In this document: piece after piece, positions 1 to 10,100 of the stretch | Layout of the letters: the number at the start of each line of letters is the position of its first letter | How positions within the stretch are numbered: the stretch's first letter is position 1 | Source: Pelagerythrobacter sp041912895 | GTDB lineage: Bacteria > Pseudomonadota > Alphaproteobacteria > Sphingomonadales > Sphingomonadaceae | Reading direction: 5' to 3' | Length of the DNA stretch: 64,000 nt | Assembly: GCF_041912895.1 (NCBI RefSeq) | Contig: NZ_JAYSGI010000001.1 | Coordinates: forward strand, 1,314,669 to 1,378,668 | Program-made: the position numbers and the translations under genes | Notes under the pieces: model-generated | The model's database searches: none | Told to the model about the DNA's origin: nothing | Seen by the model: only the letters and a program-made list of their open reading frames with translations

Positions 1-450
1 GCGCGGGGGCCGGAGGAGATCTGGGGCGACTATTTCGCCAAGAAGCGCGATGCCGCCGCGCGCCAGCTCCGCCGCTATGCCACGTTCGAGGATGCGCTGA
101 AGCGGATGCACGAGGCGAACAGCTATCTCTCCGAGAGCCAGGCGTTCCACCTCACCCAGCATGCGGTGATGCGGAACGAGGACGGCAGCTTCAGCTGGAA
201 GTTCGATCCGCACCTCCACGCCTGGCCGCCCGAAGACATGACCTATCCGCACCTCGAAGCGCTGTGGAACCGCATCGAATGCCCGACGCGGCTGATCTAC
301 GGCAACGACAGCTGGGCCTCGAATCCCGAGAAGGACGGGCGCATCGCGCAGTTCCGCAACGCCACCGTGACCGCCTACGACAACGCCGGGCACTGGGTCC
401 ATCACGACCGGTTCGACGATTTCCTCGGGGAATTGCGCACATTCCTGTGA
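1..450 (+). CDS. alpha/beta hydrolase, C-terminal part (5' end outside window)
   Basis: The open frame runs from base 1 to a TGA at 448-450 with no start in view, so the gene begins upstream and 149 residues are visible. The last third has the usual C-terminal layout of alpha/beta hydrolases: a strand leading to RLIYGNDSW, then a short helix and NAGHWVHHDRFDDF, where His in AGHW would be the catalytic histidine and Asp in GNDSW a candidate acid. The nucleophile region is missing, so the substrate cannot be inferred. The next gene starts 45 bp downstream on the same strand. Confidence 0.75.
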   Translation, partial: ARGPEEIWGDYFAKKRDAAARQLRRYATFEDALKRMHEANSYLSESQAFHLTQHAVMRNEDGSFSWKFDPHLHAWPPEDMTYPHLEALWNRIECPTRLIYGNDSWASNPEKDGRIAQFRNATVTAYDNAGHWVHHDRFDDFLGELRTFL

Positions 451-494
451 GCGCGGGGCTGTTGTTCGGCAGCGGTTGCCGTTAGCAAACCGCC

Positions 495-3400
495 ATGGCC
501 GAAACGCCGTGGCAGTTCTGGGTCGATCGCGGCGGCACGTTCACCGACGTGATCGCGCGCGCGCGCGACGGCGCCGTCCACCAGCACAAGCTCCTGTCCG
601 AAGATCCCGCCTATGCCGACGCGGCGGTCGAGGCGATGCGGCGCATCGCCGGCGATGGCGCGAACGCGCTGCCCCCGATCGAGCTGCGGATCGGCACCAC
701 GGTCGGCACCAACGCCCTGCTCGAACGCAAGGGCGAGCCGACCTGCCTCGCCATCACCAGCGGCTTCGGCGACGCGCTGGCGATCGGCACGCAGGAGCGG
801 CCCGAACTGTTCGTGCGCGAGATCGTCAAGCCGGAACCGCTATACGGCAAGGTCGTGGAAATCGACGAGCGGCTCGGCGCGGATGGCGAGGTCGTCCGTC
901 CGCTCGACGACGCGCACGCCGCCGCCGCGCTCAAGCAGGCGTTCGACGAAGGCTACCGTTCGCTGGCGATCGTGCTGATGCACGGCTGGTGCTATCCGGG
1001 GCACGAGGACCGGCTGGCCGCGATCGCGCACGGCATCGGCTTCACTCAGGTAAGCACCGGCCACGATGTCGCGCCGCTCATCAAGCTGATCGGGCGCGGC
1101 GATACCACGGTCGCCGACGCCTACCTCTCGCCGGTCGTGCGCCGCTACGCCGAAGCGCTGGTCGAGGAAGCGGGCGGCAGCGTCTCGCCGCTGTTCATGC
1201 AGTCGAGCGGCGGCTTGGCGGCTGCCAGCGCGTTCCATGGCAAGGACGCGGTACTCTCCGGCCCGGCGGGCGGAATCGTCGGCATGGCGGCGACCGCGGC
1301 GGAAGCGGGGTTCGACAAGGTCATCGGGTTCGACATGGGCGGCACCTCGACCGACGTGTCGCACTACGCCGGCAGCTACGAGCGCGACAGCGAGAACCGT
1401 GTCGCGGGCGTGCGCATCCGCGCGCCGATGATGCGCATTCACACCGTGGCGGCGGGCGGCGGCTCGATCTGCGCGTTCGACGGCACGCGGCTGACGGTGG
1501 GTCCGCATTCGGCGGGCGCGGTGCCCGGCCCGGCCTGCTATCGCCGCGGCGGCCCGCTGACGGTGACCGACTGCAACCTGCTGACCGGCAAGCTGGTGCC
1601 CGCCCATTTCCCCGCATTGTTCGGCCCCGACGGCAACCAGCCGCTCGATTCCGCCATCGTGGAAGCCAAATTCGCCGAGCTGGCGCGCGAAGTCGCCGCC
1701 GCGACCGGGCGCGAGGCGAGCCCCGAGGAACTGGCCGAAGGCTGCATCGCGATCGCGGTCGCGAACATGGCCAATGCGATCAAGGCGATCTCGGTCCGCC
1801 GGGGGCACGACGTATCGAACTACACGCTGTCCTGCTTCGGCGGCGCGGGCGGGCAGCACGCCTGCCTCGTCGCCGATGCGCTGGGAATGGACCGGGTGAT
1901 GATCCATCCGCTCGCGGGCGTGCTCTCGGCCTACGGCATCGGCCTCGCCGATCGCCGCGCGGTGCGCGAACGCACGCTCGCGCTCGATTTCGGCCCCGAT
2001 GCGATGGCCCGGTTGAACGATGCCGCCGCCACGCTGGGCGAGGATGCGACGCGCGACTTGCGCGATCAGGGCGTCGCCGGCGATATCGCGCGCGAAGCGA
2101 CGGTGCAGATGCGCACGCGCGGCGGCGACAGCACGATCGAGGTCGCACTGGGCCCCGCCGACGCGATGCAGGCGGCATTCGACGACGCCTACCGCAAGCA
2201 GTTCGGCTTCCGCAGCGACGATGCGCTGGTGATCGACACGCTGCGGGTCGAAGCGGTCCACCGCGCCGATGCGGATGCGGCGATCGTCGCCGATCTGCCC
2301 GCGCGGTCGGGCGAGCCGCTCGCCACGCTCGAATGCTTCATGGCCGGCGAATGGCGCGAGGCTCCGCTCTACGACCGCGCGGCTCTCGCCGCAGGGTTCG
2401 CCATGGAAGGGCCGGCGATCGTGATCGATCCGACGTCCACCACCGTGGTCGAGCCCGGCTGGGGCCTCGAGGTGGACCGCCACGGGAATCTGATCCTCGA
2501 ACGGCTGGACGAGCGCGACGGCAGCACCGAGCTCGGCACCACGGTCGATCCCGTCCGGCTGGAGATCATGGGCGGGCTGTTCATGGCGATCGCCGAGGAA
2601 ATGGGCGCCGCGCTCCAGCACAGCGCCTCCTCGGTCAATATCCGCGAGCGGCTCGACTTCTCCTGCGCGGTGTTCGATGCGCACGGCAATCTCGTCGCCA
2701 ACGCGCCGCACATGCCAGTGCACCTCGGCTCGATGGGCGAAAGCGTGCGCACGATCATGGCCCGGCGGGGCGACATGCACGACGGGCGCGGCATCTGCCA
2801 GGGCGACGTCTACGCGCTCAACGCCCCTTACGACGGCGGCACGCACCTGCCGGATATCACCGTGGTCATGCCGGTGTTCGTCGATGCCGCGGACCGCACG
2901 CCCGCCTACTTCGTCGCCGCGCGCGGACACCATGCCGACATCGGCGGGATCACGCCCGGATCGATGCCGCCGACCAGCACCAGCGTCGAGGAAGAGGGCG
3001 TGCTGCTCGACAACGTGCTGATCGTCGAGGATGGCGAGTTCCTCGGCAAGGAACTGCGCGCGCTACTGTCGTCGGGCCCCTACCCCTCGCGCAACGTCGA
3101 GGCGAACCTCGCCGACCTCAAGGCGCAGGTCGCCGCCTGCACCAAGGGCGCGGACGAACTCACGCGTATCAGCCATGAATACGGGCGCGAAGGCGTCGCC
3201 GCCTACATGGGCCACGTCCAGGCGCACGCCGAGGAAGCGGTGCGCAAGCTGATCGAGCGGATCGAGGACGGCACGTTTCGCTACGAGATGGACAACGGCG
3301 CGGTGGTCGCGGTGCAGGTGACCGTCGACCGCGAAGCCCGCTCGGCGACGGTCGATTTCGCGGGCACCTCCGAGCAACTGCCGGGCAACTTCAACGCGCC

Positions 3401-4091
3401 GGTTTCGGTCGTACGCGCCGCGGTGCTCTATGTCGTGCGCACGCTGATCGACGACGCGATCCCGATGAACGAGGGGTGCCTGCGCCCGATCGAAATCCGT
3501 GTCCCCGAAGGCTCGATGTTGCGTCCGCACCACCCGGCCGCCGTGGTCGCGGGCAACGTCGAGACCAGCCAGGTCGTCACCGACGCGCTGTTCGGCGCGC
3601 TGGGCGCGATGGCGGGCGCGCAGGGGACGATGAACAACTTCACCTTCGGCAATGCGCGGCACCAGTATTACGAGACGATCGCGGGCGGATCGGGCGCGGG
3701 GCCCGATTTCGACGGCGCGGACGTGGTCCAGACGCACATGACCAACAGCCGCCTGACCGATCCCGAAATCCTCGAAACGCGCTTTCCCGTGCGGCTGGAG
3801 GAATTCGCCATTCGGCGCGGATCGGGCGGCGCGGGCAGGCACACGGGCGGCGACGGCGCGGTGCGCCGCGTGCGCTTCCTCGAACCGATGACCGCCGGAA
3901 TGCTCGCCAACCGCCGCCGCGTGCCGCCGTTCGGCTTGGCAGGCGGCGCCGACGGCGGACCGGGCGTCAACCGGATCGAGCGCGCCGACGGCAGCGTGGA
4001 AACGCTCGACGCCACCGCCTCGGCCGAAATGCAGCCGGGCGACGTGTTCGCGATCCTGACGCCCGGCGGCGGCGGATACGGAGGGGAATAG
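495..4091 (+). CDS. fused hydantoinase/5-oxoprolinase (HyuA-HyuB fusion)
   Basis: 1198 residues. Residues about 5-680 are HyuA-like, with the N-terminal nucleotide-binding strand WVDRGGTFTDV, GTTVGTNALLERKG near residue 75 and FDMGGTSTDVS near 280. Residues about 685-1195 are HyuB-like, starting at DPVRLEIMGGLF and ending in a glycine-rich GGGGYGG tail. Members of this family hydrolyse 5-oxoproline or hydantoins with ATP; the two subunits are often separate genes, and a single chain resembles the ATP-dependent 5-oxoprolinase form. The ATG at 495 has no clear Shine-Dalgarno sequence, but the HyuA domain begins directly after it. Two membrane protein genes follow at 3 bp, which suggests an uptake-plus-hydrolysis operon. 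The exact substrate is not decided by sequence. Confidence 0.88.
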   Translation: MAETPWQFWVDRGGTFTDVIARARDGAVHQHKLLSEDPAYADAAVEAMRRIAGDGANALPPIELRIGTTVGTNALLERKGEPTCLAITSGFGDALAIGTQERPELFVREIVKPEPLYGKVVEIDERLGADGEVVRPLDDAHAAAALKQAFDEGYRSLAIVLMHGWCYPGHEDRLAAIAHGIGFTQVSTGHDVAPLIKLIGRGDTTVADAYLSPVVRRYAEALVEEAGGSVSPLFMQSSGGLAAASAFHGKDAVLSGPAGGIVGMAATAAEAGFDKVIGFDMGGTSTDVSHYAGSYERDSENRVAGVRIRAPMMRIHTVAAGGGSICAFDGTRLTVGPHSAGAVPGPACYRRGGPLTVTDCNLLTGKLVPAHFPALFGPDGNQPLDSAIVEAKFAELAREVAAATGREASPEELAEGCIAIAVANMANAIKAISVRRGHDVSNYTLSCFGGAGGQHACLVADALGMDRVMIHPLAGVLSAYGIGLADRRAVRERTLALDFGPDAMARLNDAAATLGEDATRDLRDQGVAGDIAREATVQMRTRGGDSTIEVALGPADAMQAAFDDAYRKQFGFRSDDALVIDTLRVEAVHRADADAAIVADLPARSGEPLATLECFMAGEWREAPLYDRAALAAGFAMEGPAIVIDPTSTTVVEPGWGLEVDRHGNLILERLDERDGSTELGTTVDPVRLEIMGGLFMAIAEEMGAALQHSASSVNIRERLDFSCAVFDAHGNLVANAPHMPVHLGSMGESVRTIMARRGDMHDGRGICQGDVYALNAPYDGGTHLPDITVVMPVFVDAADRTPAYFVAARGHHADIGGITPGSMPPTSTSVEEEGVLLDNVLIVEDGEFLGKELRALLSSGPYPSRNVEANLADLKAQVAACTKGADELTRISHEYGREGVAAYMGHVQAHAEEAVRKLIERIEDGTFRYEMDNGAVVAVQVTVDREARSATVDFAGTSEQLPGNFNAPVSVVRAAVLYVVRTLIDDAIPMNEGCLRPIEIRVPEGSMLRPHHPAAVVAGNVETSQVVTDALFGALGAMAGAQGTMNNFTFGNARHQYYETIAGGSGAGPDFDGADVVQTHMTNSRLTDPEILETRFPVRLEEFAIRRGSGGAGRHTGGDGAVRRVRFLEPMTAGMLANRRRVPPFGLAGGADGGPGVNRIERADGSVETLDATASAEMQPGDVFAILTPGGGGYGGE

Positions 4092-4094
4092 GCG

Positions 4095-4784
4095 ATGTGG
4101 GTGCTGCTCGGGATCGCGGTGATCGTCGTCGGGTTCCTGCTGCGGTTCAATCCGCTGCTGGTGGTTGCGATCTCCGCGCTGGTGACGGGGCTGGCGGCGG
4201 GGATCGATCCGGTCGAAGTGCTCGCCGCCTTCGGCAAGGCGTTCAACGACGCGCGCTACGTCAGCGTGGTCTATATCGTGTTGCCGGTGATCGGCATCCT
4301 CGAACGCCACGGCTTGCAGGAGCGTGCGCGCGCCGCGATCGCCGCGTTCAAGGGCGCGACCGTGGGCCGGCTGCTGATCGGCTATCTCGTGTTCCGGCAG
4401 GCGACCGCCGCCCTCGGGCTCACGTCGATCGCCGGCCCCGCGCAGACCGTGCGCCCGCTCGTCGCGCCGATGGCGCAGGCGGCGGCCGAAACGCAGGGCG
4501 CCGATCCCGAAAGCGACCGCATCCCCGCGATCGCCGCGGGCACCGACAACGTCGGGCTGTTCTTCGGCGAGGACATCTTCATCGCGATCGGATCGATCCT
4601 GCTGATGGTCGGGGTGCTCCAGACCTACGGGATCGAGGGCGAGCCGCTGGAGCTCGCCAAGTGGGCGATCCCGACCGCGATCTGCGCCTTCCTGATCCAC
4701 GGCGCGCGGCTGCTGTGGCTCGACCGCAAGCTCGCGCGCGAGCGCATGGCGCGCGAAGCCGCCCCGGCGGAGGACGCGGCATGA
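4095..4784 (+). CDS. DUF969 family membrane protein
   Basis: 229 residues with an N-terminal hydrophobic segment (WVLLGIAVIVVGFLL) and several later membrane segments. The pattern FGKAFNDARYVSVVYIVLPVIGILERHGLQERA, followed by GLTSIAGPAQTVRPLVAPMA, matches my recollection of DUF969. It lies 3 bp after the oxoprolinase gene and overlaps the DUF979 gene by ATGA, so the three are probably one transcript. DUF969 and DUF979 normally occur as a pair and are thought to form a permease; import of 5-oxoproline or a related cyclic amide is an inference from the neighbouring enzyme. Confidence 0.82.
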   Translation: MWVLLGIAVIVVGFLLRFNPLLVVAISALVTGLAAGIDPVEVLAAFGKAFNDARYVSVVYIVLPVIGILERHGLQERARAAIAAFKGATVGRLLIGYLVFRQATAALGLTSIAGPAQTVRPLVAPMAQAAAETQGADPESDRIPAIAAGTDNVGLFFGEDIFIAIGSILLMVGVLQTYGIEGEPLELAKWAIPTAICAFLIHGARLLWLDRKLARERMAREAAPAEDAA

Positions 4785-5722
4785 TCGACTACGATTTCAT
4801 CTATGCCGTCGGCGGCGCGTTCTTCCTCGCCTTCGCGCTGCTGAGCGCCGCCGACCGCACCAACCCCCGGCGCTGGGGCAACGCCGCGTTCTACGCCCTG
4901 CTCGCCACCAGCTTCTGGGCCGGCGACAGGCTGGGCGACGTGGGCAACGGCGTGCTCGTGCTCGGCCTGGTGGTGGTCGCGGGCTTCAAGCTGATGGGCA
5001 AGGGCGCGCCGGCAACCACGACCGCGGAGCAGCGCGCGAGCGAGAGTGCCGCGCGCGGCAACCGGCTGTTCCTGCCCGCGCTCATCATCCCGGCAGTGGC
5101 GCTGATCGGCACGCTGGCGTTCAAGCGCTTCCCCGACCTGTTCGATCCGGGGCAGGTTACACTGGTGGCGCTGACCTTCGGCGTGCTCGCCGCATTGGCG
5201 GTCTGCTATGCCTGGTTCCGCCCGCGCCCGGTAACGCCGTTCGCCGAAGGCACGCGGCTGATGGACAGCGTCGGCTGGGCCGCGGTGCTGCCGCAGATGC
5301 TTGCCAGCCTCGGCGCGGTCTTCGCGCTCGCGGGCGTGGGCGAGGTCGTCGGCGGGATCGCGGGCGGGATCATTCCCGAAGGCAGCCTGCTGGGCGCGGT
5401 CGCGGTCTATGCGCTGGGCATGGCGCTGTTCACGATGGTTATGGGCAACGCCTTCGCCGCTTTCCCGGTGATGTTCGCCGGGATCGGGGTGCCGGTGCTG
5501 ATCGGTGCGTTCTCGGGCGATCCGATCCCGATCGCCGCGATCGGCATGCTCGCGGGCTTCTGCGGCACGCTGATGACCCCGATGGCGGCCAACTTCAACC
5601 TCGTGCCCGCCGCGCTGCTCGAACTGAAGGACCAGAACGCGGTGATCAAGGCGCAGATACCCACCGCGATCCCGCTCCTGCTCGCCAACATCGCGCTGAT
5701 CTACGTCCTCGCCTTCGCGTGA
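4781..5722 (+). CDS. DUF979 family membrane protein
   Basis: 313 residues, strongly hydrophobic, with roughly eight to ten predicted membrane segments. The ATG at 4781 overlaps the DUF969 stop codon (ATGA), so the start is well placed and translation is probably coupled. The segment GNAFAAFPVMFAGIGVPVLIG, followed by GFCGTLMTPMAANFNLVPAALLELKD, is typical of DUF979. Together with DUF969 it is the likely membrane partner of the upstream hydrolase. No terminator with a clear T-run follows the TGA. Confidence 0.82.
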   Translation: MIDYDFIYAVGGAFFLAFALLSAADRTNPRRWGNAAFYALLATSFWAGDRLGDVGNGVLVLGLVVVAGFKLMGKGAPATTTAEQRASESAARGNRLFLPALIIPAVALIGTLAFKRFPDLFDPGQVTLVALTFGVLAALAVCYAWFRPRPVTPFAEGTRLMDSVGWAAVLPQMLASLGAVFALAGVGEVVGGIAGGIIPEGSLLGAVAVYALGMALFTMVMGNAFAAFPVMFAGIGVPVLIGAFSGDPIPIAAIGMLAGFCGTLMTPMAANFNLVPAALLELKDQNAVIKAQIPTAIPLLLANIALIYVLAFA

Positions 5723-5768
5723 GGTGAAACGCTAGTCACATGAATCTGACTTTCGCTTCATAAGCATT

Positions 5769-5880
5769 GTCATGCTGAACTTGGTTGTGCGTTGCACAGC
5801 TTCGCTTCCTGCATCCATCTCACATGCGGGGTCGCCGCTTAAAGGAGGAGAAATGGACCCTGAAACAAGTTCAGGGTGAC
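5769..5880. repeat. dispersed palindromic repeat (PELVSGS type)
   Basis: The 415-bp gap 5723-6137 has no convincing gene. It holds GTCATGCTGAACTTG at 5769-5783 and CCCTGAAACAAGTTCAGGGTGAC at 5858-5880, which are inverted relative to each other (GTCAYSCTGAACTTG). Read on the minus strand the second arm gives the peptide PELVSGS. Such elements recur in intergenic regions of sphingomonad genomes; here there is one copy. The remainder of the gap holds nothing recognisable up to the Shine-Dalgarno sequence at 6124-6130. Confidence 0.6.
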
Positions 5881-6137
5881 GGTTGGTCGGTGCGAAGAAC
5901 TTTGTTTCCAACATACCAGCGAGCGCGAAACGATTTTCCTACAGCCCGCCCGTCCTGCTAGCAGGGGCGGATGACCGTGCGTTTGCCCTGCCCTTCGCTC
6001 GCCGCGATCCCCCACTCGTGGAAGGTGACAAAGTACACGCCCGCATCGGTGGCGCGCGGTGATGGATTCGCGTGTATTTTCCGCGCGTTGTCTCCCGCGC
6101 AACGACGACGGGAAAGTTTTTTGAAGGGGGTGGGTCT

Positions 6138-7142
6138 GTGGTCCACGGCGCGCCGGATCTCGCCGCAATGCTGACCGAAAATCACGCCCGCAGCTTCGCG
6201 GCGATGACGCTGGGTCATCTCGGCCTGCGCTACCCCTACAAGCTCGATTTCGTGCTCACCGGGCCGGAGGACGCGGTCGAGCCTGCCGAACTGCACCCGA
6301 TCTTTCACGGCAGCTTCGACTGGCATTCGTGCGTCCACGGCTGGTGGCAGGTGCTGCGGCTCGCGCGGCTGTTTTCCGCCATGCCCGAAACCGCGGACAT
6401 TCGCGCGCGCGCCGACGCGATGCTGGTGCCGGGAAAGGTCGCGGGCGAGCTCGCGCGGCTCGACCGGCCCTACAGCGCCGGGTTCGAGCGGCCCTACGGC
6501 TGGGGCTGGCTGCTCGCGCTGCATGCCGAGGCCGCGCGGCACGAGGCCGGGTGGGCGGACGCGCTCGAACCGCTCGCGCTGCGCTTCGCCGCGATGTTCG
6601 CCGATCACCTGCCCCGGCTGACCTACCCGATCACCGTGGGCACGCACTACAACACCGCCTTCGCGCTCACGCTTGCGCTGGAATGGGCCGAGGGGCGCGA
6701 CCCGGCGCTCGCCGGCCTCATTGGCGAGCGGGCGCGGCACTGGTTCGGCGACCGGCGCGACTATCGCGGGTGGGAGCCGGGCGGCGACGAGTTCCTCTCG
6801 CCCGCCCTCACCGCCGCGCTGCTGATGAGCCGGGTGATGGAACGCGGGGAGTTCGCGGACTGGTTCGCCGCGTTCCTGCCCCACGCCGACGATCGCGAGC
6901 CCGCGATGCTGTTCGCGCCAGTCCACGTCTCCGACCGCAGCGACGGCAAGATCGCGCACCTCGACGGGCTCAATCTCAGCCGCGCCTGGTGCTGGCGCGC
7001 GATCGGCCGGGCGCTCGGCGAGCCGGAGCGCTTCGCCCCGGTGGCCGACGCGCACATCGCCGCCAGCCTGCCGCATATCGGCGAGGACTACATGGGCAGC
7101 CACTGGCTCGCCAGCTTCGCCCTCCTCGCGCTGGAGGGCTAG
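6138..7142 (+). CDS. DUF2891 domain-containing protein
   Basis: 334 residues from a GTG at 6138. That start is preferred over the ATG at 6072 because AAGGGGG at 6124-6130 lies 7 bp before it. The protein is soluble and tryptophan/histidine-rich, with HPIFHGSFDWHSCVHGWWQVLRL near residue 50, PYGWGWLLALHAE and GTHYNTAFALTLALEWAE, all characteristic of DUF2891. The family resembles alpha/alpha-toroid proteins and has no established function that I can state. Its TAG overlaps the stop codon of the convergent gene on the minus strand. Confidence 0.8.
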   Translation: MVHGAPDLAAMLTENHARSFAAMTLGHLGLRYPYKLDFVLTGPEDAVEPAELHPIFHGSFDWHSCVHGWWQVLRLARLFSAMPETADIRARADAMLVPGKVAGELARLDRPYSAGFERPYGWGWLLALHAEAARHEAGWADALEPLALRFAAMFADHLPRLTYPITVGTHYNTAFALTLALEWAEGRDPALAGLIGERARHWFGDRRDYRGWEPGGDEFLSPALTAALLMSRVMERGEFADWFAAFLPHADDREPAMLFAPVHVSDRSDGKIAHLDGLNLSRAWCWRAIGRALGEPERFAPVADAHIAASLPHIGEDYMGSHWLASFALLALEG

Positions 7143-10100
7143 TTCGTCTCCGCGATATTGTCGTCGGAGTTGCGGTCGATGTACTTGTTGTACGGGTCGA
7201 TCCCCGCGTAGCTCGGCCTTTCCTCGGTGATCACACGGATCGTCTGCTCGCCCGACCGGATCGGCCGCCGCTCCATGAACAGCACGTTGTCGCGGTCGAA
7301 CGCGCCCTGCCCCGGCCGCGCGGTGAACAGGCCGATCTCGATCACGTCGTCGAGCCGCGCCCTGGTCTCCTTGCCCTTGCCGTCGGCATAGAACTTGTCC
7401 GCCGCGACCGTCAGGGTGGTCTCGAAGCGGCCATCGGGCAATTCGCGCACGGTCGCGCTCTCGGCTTTCAGATCGTAGAGCGTAATCCGCTGGAGCAGGT
7501 CCTGCACCAGCTGCCGCTCACGCTCGTTACGCGCAAGGCCGAGGAAGCCGTTCACAAGATCGCGCGAGGTGGCATAGGGCGGCCCCTGGAAGCGATAGCG
7601 GTCGAGCAGGCCGGCGAGCATCGCGTTCACCCGGTCCTCGCCCAGCCGGTCCTGCAGCAGGTACATGACCACCGAGCCCTTGCGGTAATGGATGTACGAC
7701 TGGTTCTCGACCCGCTCGAGCGGCAGTTCCTCGATCACCTCGCCGCCGCGCGCCGAAAGGTAGCTGTCGAGCTCGAACTTGAGGAAGCGGCGGATCTTGT
7801 CCTCGCCGTACAGCTCCTTCATCACCATCAGCGCCGAATACTGCGCCAGCGTCTCGACCATGATCGTGCCGCCCTGCTGGTCGGCGCTGATAAGCTGGTG
7901 CGCCCAGTACTGGTGGGCCATCTCGTGCGCGGTGACGTAGGTGACGTAATCGATGCTTTCCTCGTCGGCGTTGTCGGCGATGAACCCGATCGATTCCGAA
8001 TAGGGCATCGTCCCGGCGAAAGCCTGCGCGAACGAGGCATAGCCGGGGAACTCGACGATCCGCGCATGCGAGAACTGATAGGGCCCGAAATTGGCACGGT
8101 AATAGCCGAGCGCACGCTCCATCGCGTCAAGCATGCGGTCGACGTTGAAGTCGTGCGCGGCGTGGTAGAACACCTGCAGGTCGACCCCGTCCGCCATCCG
8201 CTCGCGCAGCGCGTAATCGGCCGACTGGATCGAGAAGAACGACAGGATCGGGCTGTCCGAGACGAACCGGGCCACGCGCCGCCCGTCCACCACTTCATCC
8301 GACACGCGCACGCCCGGCGCGATCGGCGTCTGGCCCGGAACGGTCGAGATCGTGATGTCGGCGGTCACCCAGTCGGCATTGCCGACGTAGTTGCGGTCGC
8401 GCGCGCTTTCGTCCTCGAGCTTGGCCGGGCGCAGTTCGGCCGGCAGATCGTATTTGCGGCGCGTCGCCCGGTCCTGCAGCAGGCCCGAGCGGTCCATCCC
8501 GATCACCGGGGCGAATTCGCCATTGTTGAGGAAGGTGCCGTTTCTGACCAGCCGCGTATCGTTGCCCGTGGTGCGGAAGCCGCGCTGCCAGCGGCGCGTC
8601 TCGAACGTCAGGTCCGCGGTCGCACCGGGCGCCAGCGGCTCCGCGAATTCGTAGATGCGATAGCGGTTTTCGGCATCGTTCATCGCCAGGCGCGCGCCGG
8701 GAACCGTGATGTCGAGAATCTCCGCGTTGGGATCGGGCAGGCGCACATGAAGTTGCGCGATCGGCGCGTCGGTGTCGTTGACCAGCGCGTAACGGCCGCG
8801 CGCGACCATCCGGCCTTCGTTGGGATAGAGATCGACCCGCATCGTCACATCGGTCAGCGCGGGTTGCGCGAGATTCTCGTACTTCAGGTACTTCTTCTCA
8901 TAGGCGGCGAGTTGCGCTTCGTTGTCGTCCTGCGTGCGGTATTCCTCGACCACGTTCATCTGGTTGAACAGGAATGCTCCGCTCCCCGCCGCAACCAGCA
9001 GCGCAGCGCCCAGCAAGGCGCCAGCAGGCGACACCAGCCGCCGGGGCAGGCTGCGCAGACGCGGCATGAGCGCGCCATCCGCCCCGCGCCGCCAGAGCAG
9101 ATGCGCGAGCACCGCGAGCACGAGTGCGAAGGCGCCCCAGTACAGTCGCAGCCACCACCCCATCGCCCAGCCGACGTCGGCCCCGTTGATGTCCGATACC
9201 GGATTCGAGCCCGTGCTGCCGTAGAGATAGAGCGGATGCTCGAAGCCCATGCTGGAGAGCACGATCGTGGCGACGAGGTACACTACCATGATGCCCCAGC
9301 CGACGTACTTGTTGGGGCTGAGCGCCTGGATGAACACCGCCAGCACGGCGAGGATCACCATATCGACCGACATCGGCAGGATATACCAGGCGAAGTATTT
9401 CCCCAGTTCGAAGTCGGCATAGCCACGGATGAGTTGGATCAACATCGCCGCGACCACCGAGATCAGCAGCGTGGTGAGCAGGACCAGCGCCACCGCGATC
9501 GTCTTGGGCACCATGTACGACCAGCCGGGCACCGATGTGGAATCGACGATCTCGTGCATCTTGCGCTCGCGGTCGCGCCAGACCAGTTCGCCGCCATAGT
9601 AGATCGCGATGATGATCGGGATCAGCAGGAAGCTGCCGAAAAGCGGTTGGATCAGCGCGAAAGTGACCGGCCGCGCGGGCGTGCCGTAGAGTTCGTTGCC
9701 GAAATAGAGCGCGCTGCCCGCGTTGAAGAGACCGATCAGCAGCAACACGAAGAACGCCGGGCTGCGGAACACCTGGCCCATCTCGAACCGGGTACGCACG
9801 AACAGCCGCGCCCAGCCGGCCCGCGCGGGATCGAGCGCCGGCAATCTGTCGACGATCACCGGATCGCCCGCGGCCAGCTTCGCCTCCTTCTTCGCCTTGC
9901 GCTGCGACAGGCCTTTCTCGCCGAAGCGGAAGCGCCAGTAGGCGAAAGCGAGCGCGAGCAGCGCGAAGCCGAGCCAGATCAGCCGGTTCCACAGAATCAT
10001 TCCGCCGAGCGTCGGCACCTGAGTATTCGATTCCGCAGCGGTCCAATACCGCGTGGTTTCGAACAGGGCCGCCAGCCCGAAAGGCTCGGCGAAGCCGGCG

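Noticed and set aside
476..3178. Long open frame of 900 codons overlapping the oxoprolinase gene
   Set aside because: Arginine/alanine-rich shadow typical of high-GC coding DNA; no domain, and the overlapping frame has clear HyuA-HyuB motifs.
5840..5880. AAAGGAGGAGAAATGG at 5840 as a gene start
   Set aside because: It has a good-looking ribosome binding site, but the frame ends within a few codons (ATGGACCCTGAAACAAGTTCAGGGTGA) and lies in the dispersed repeat.
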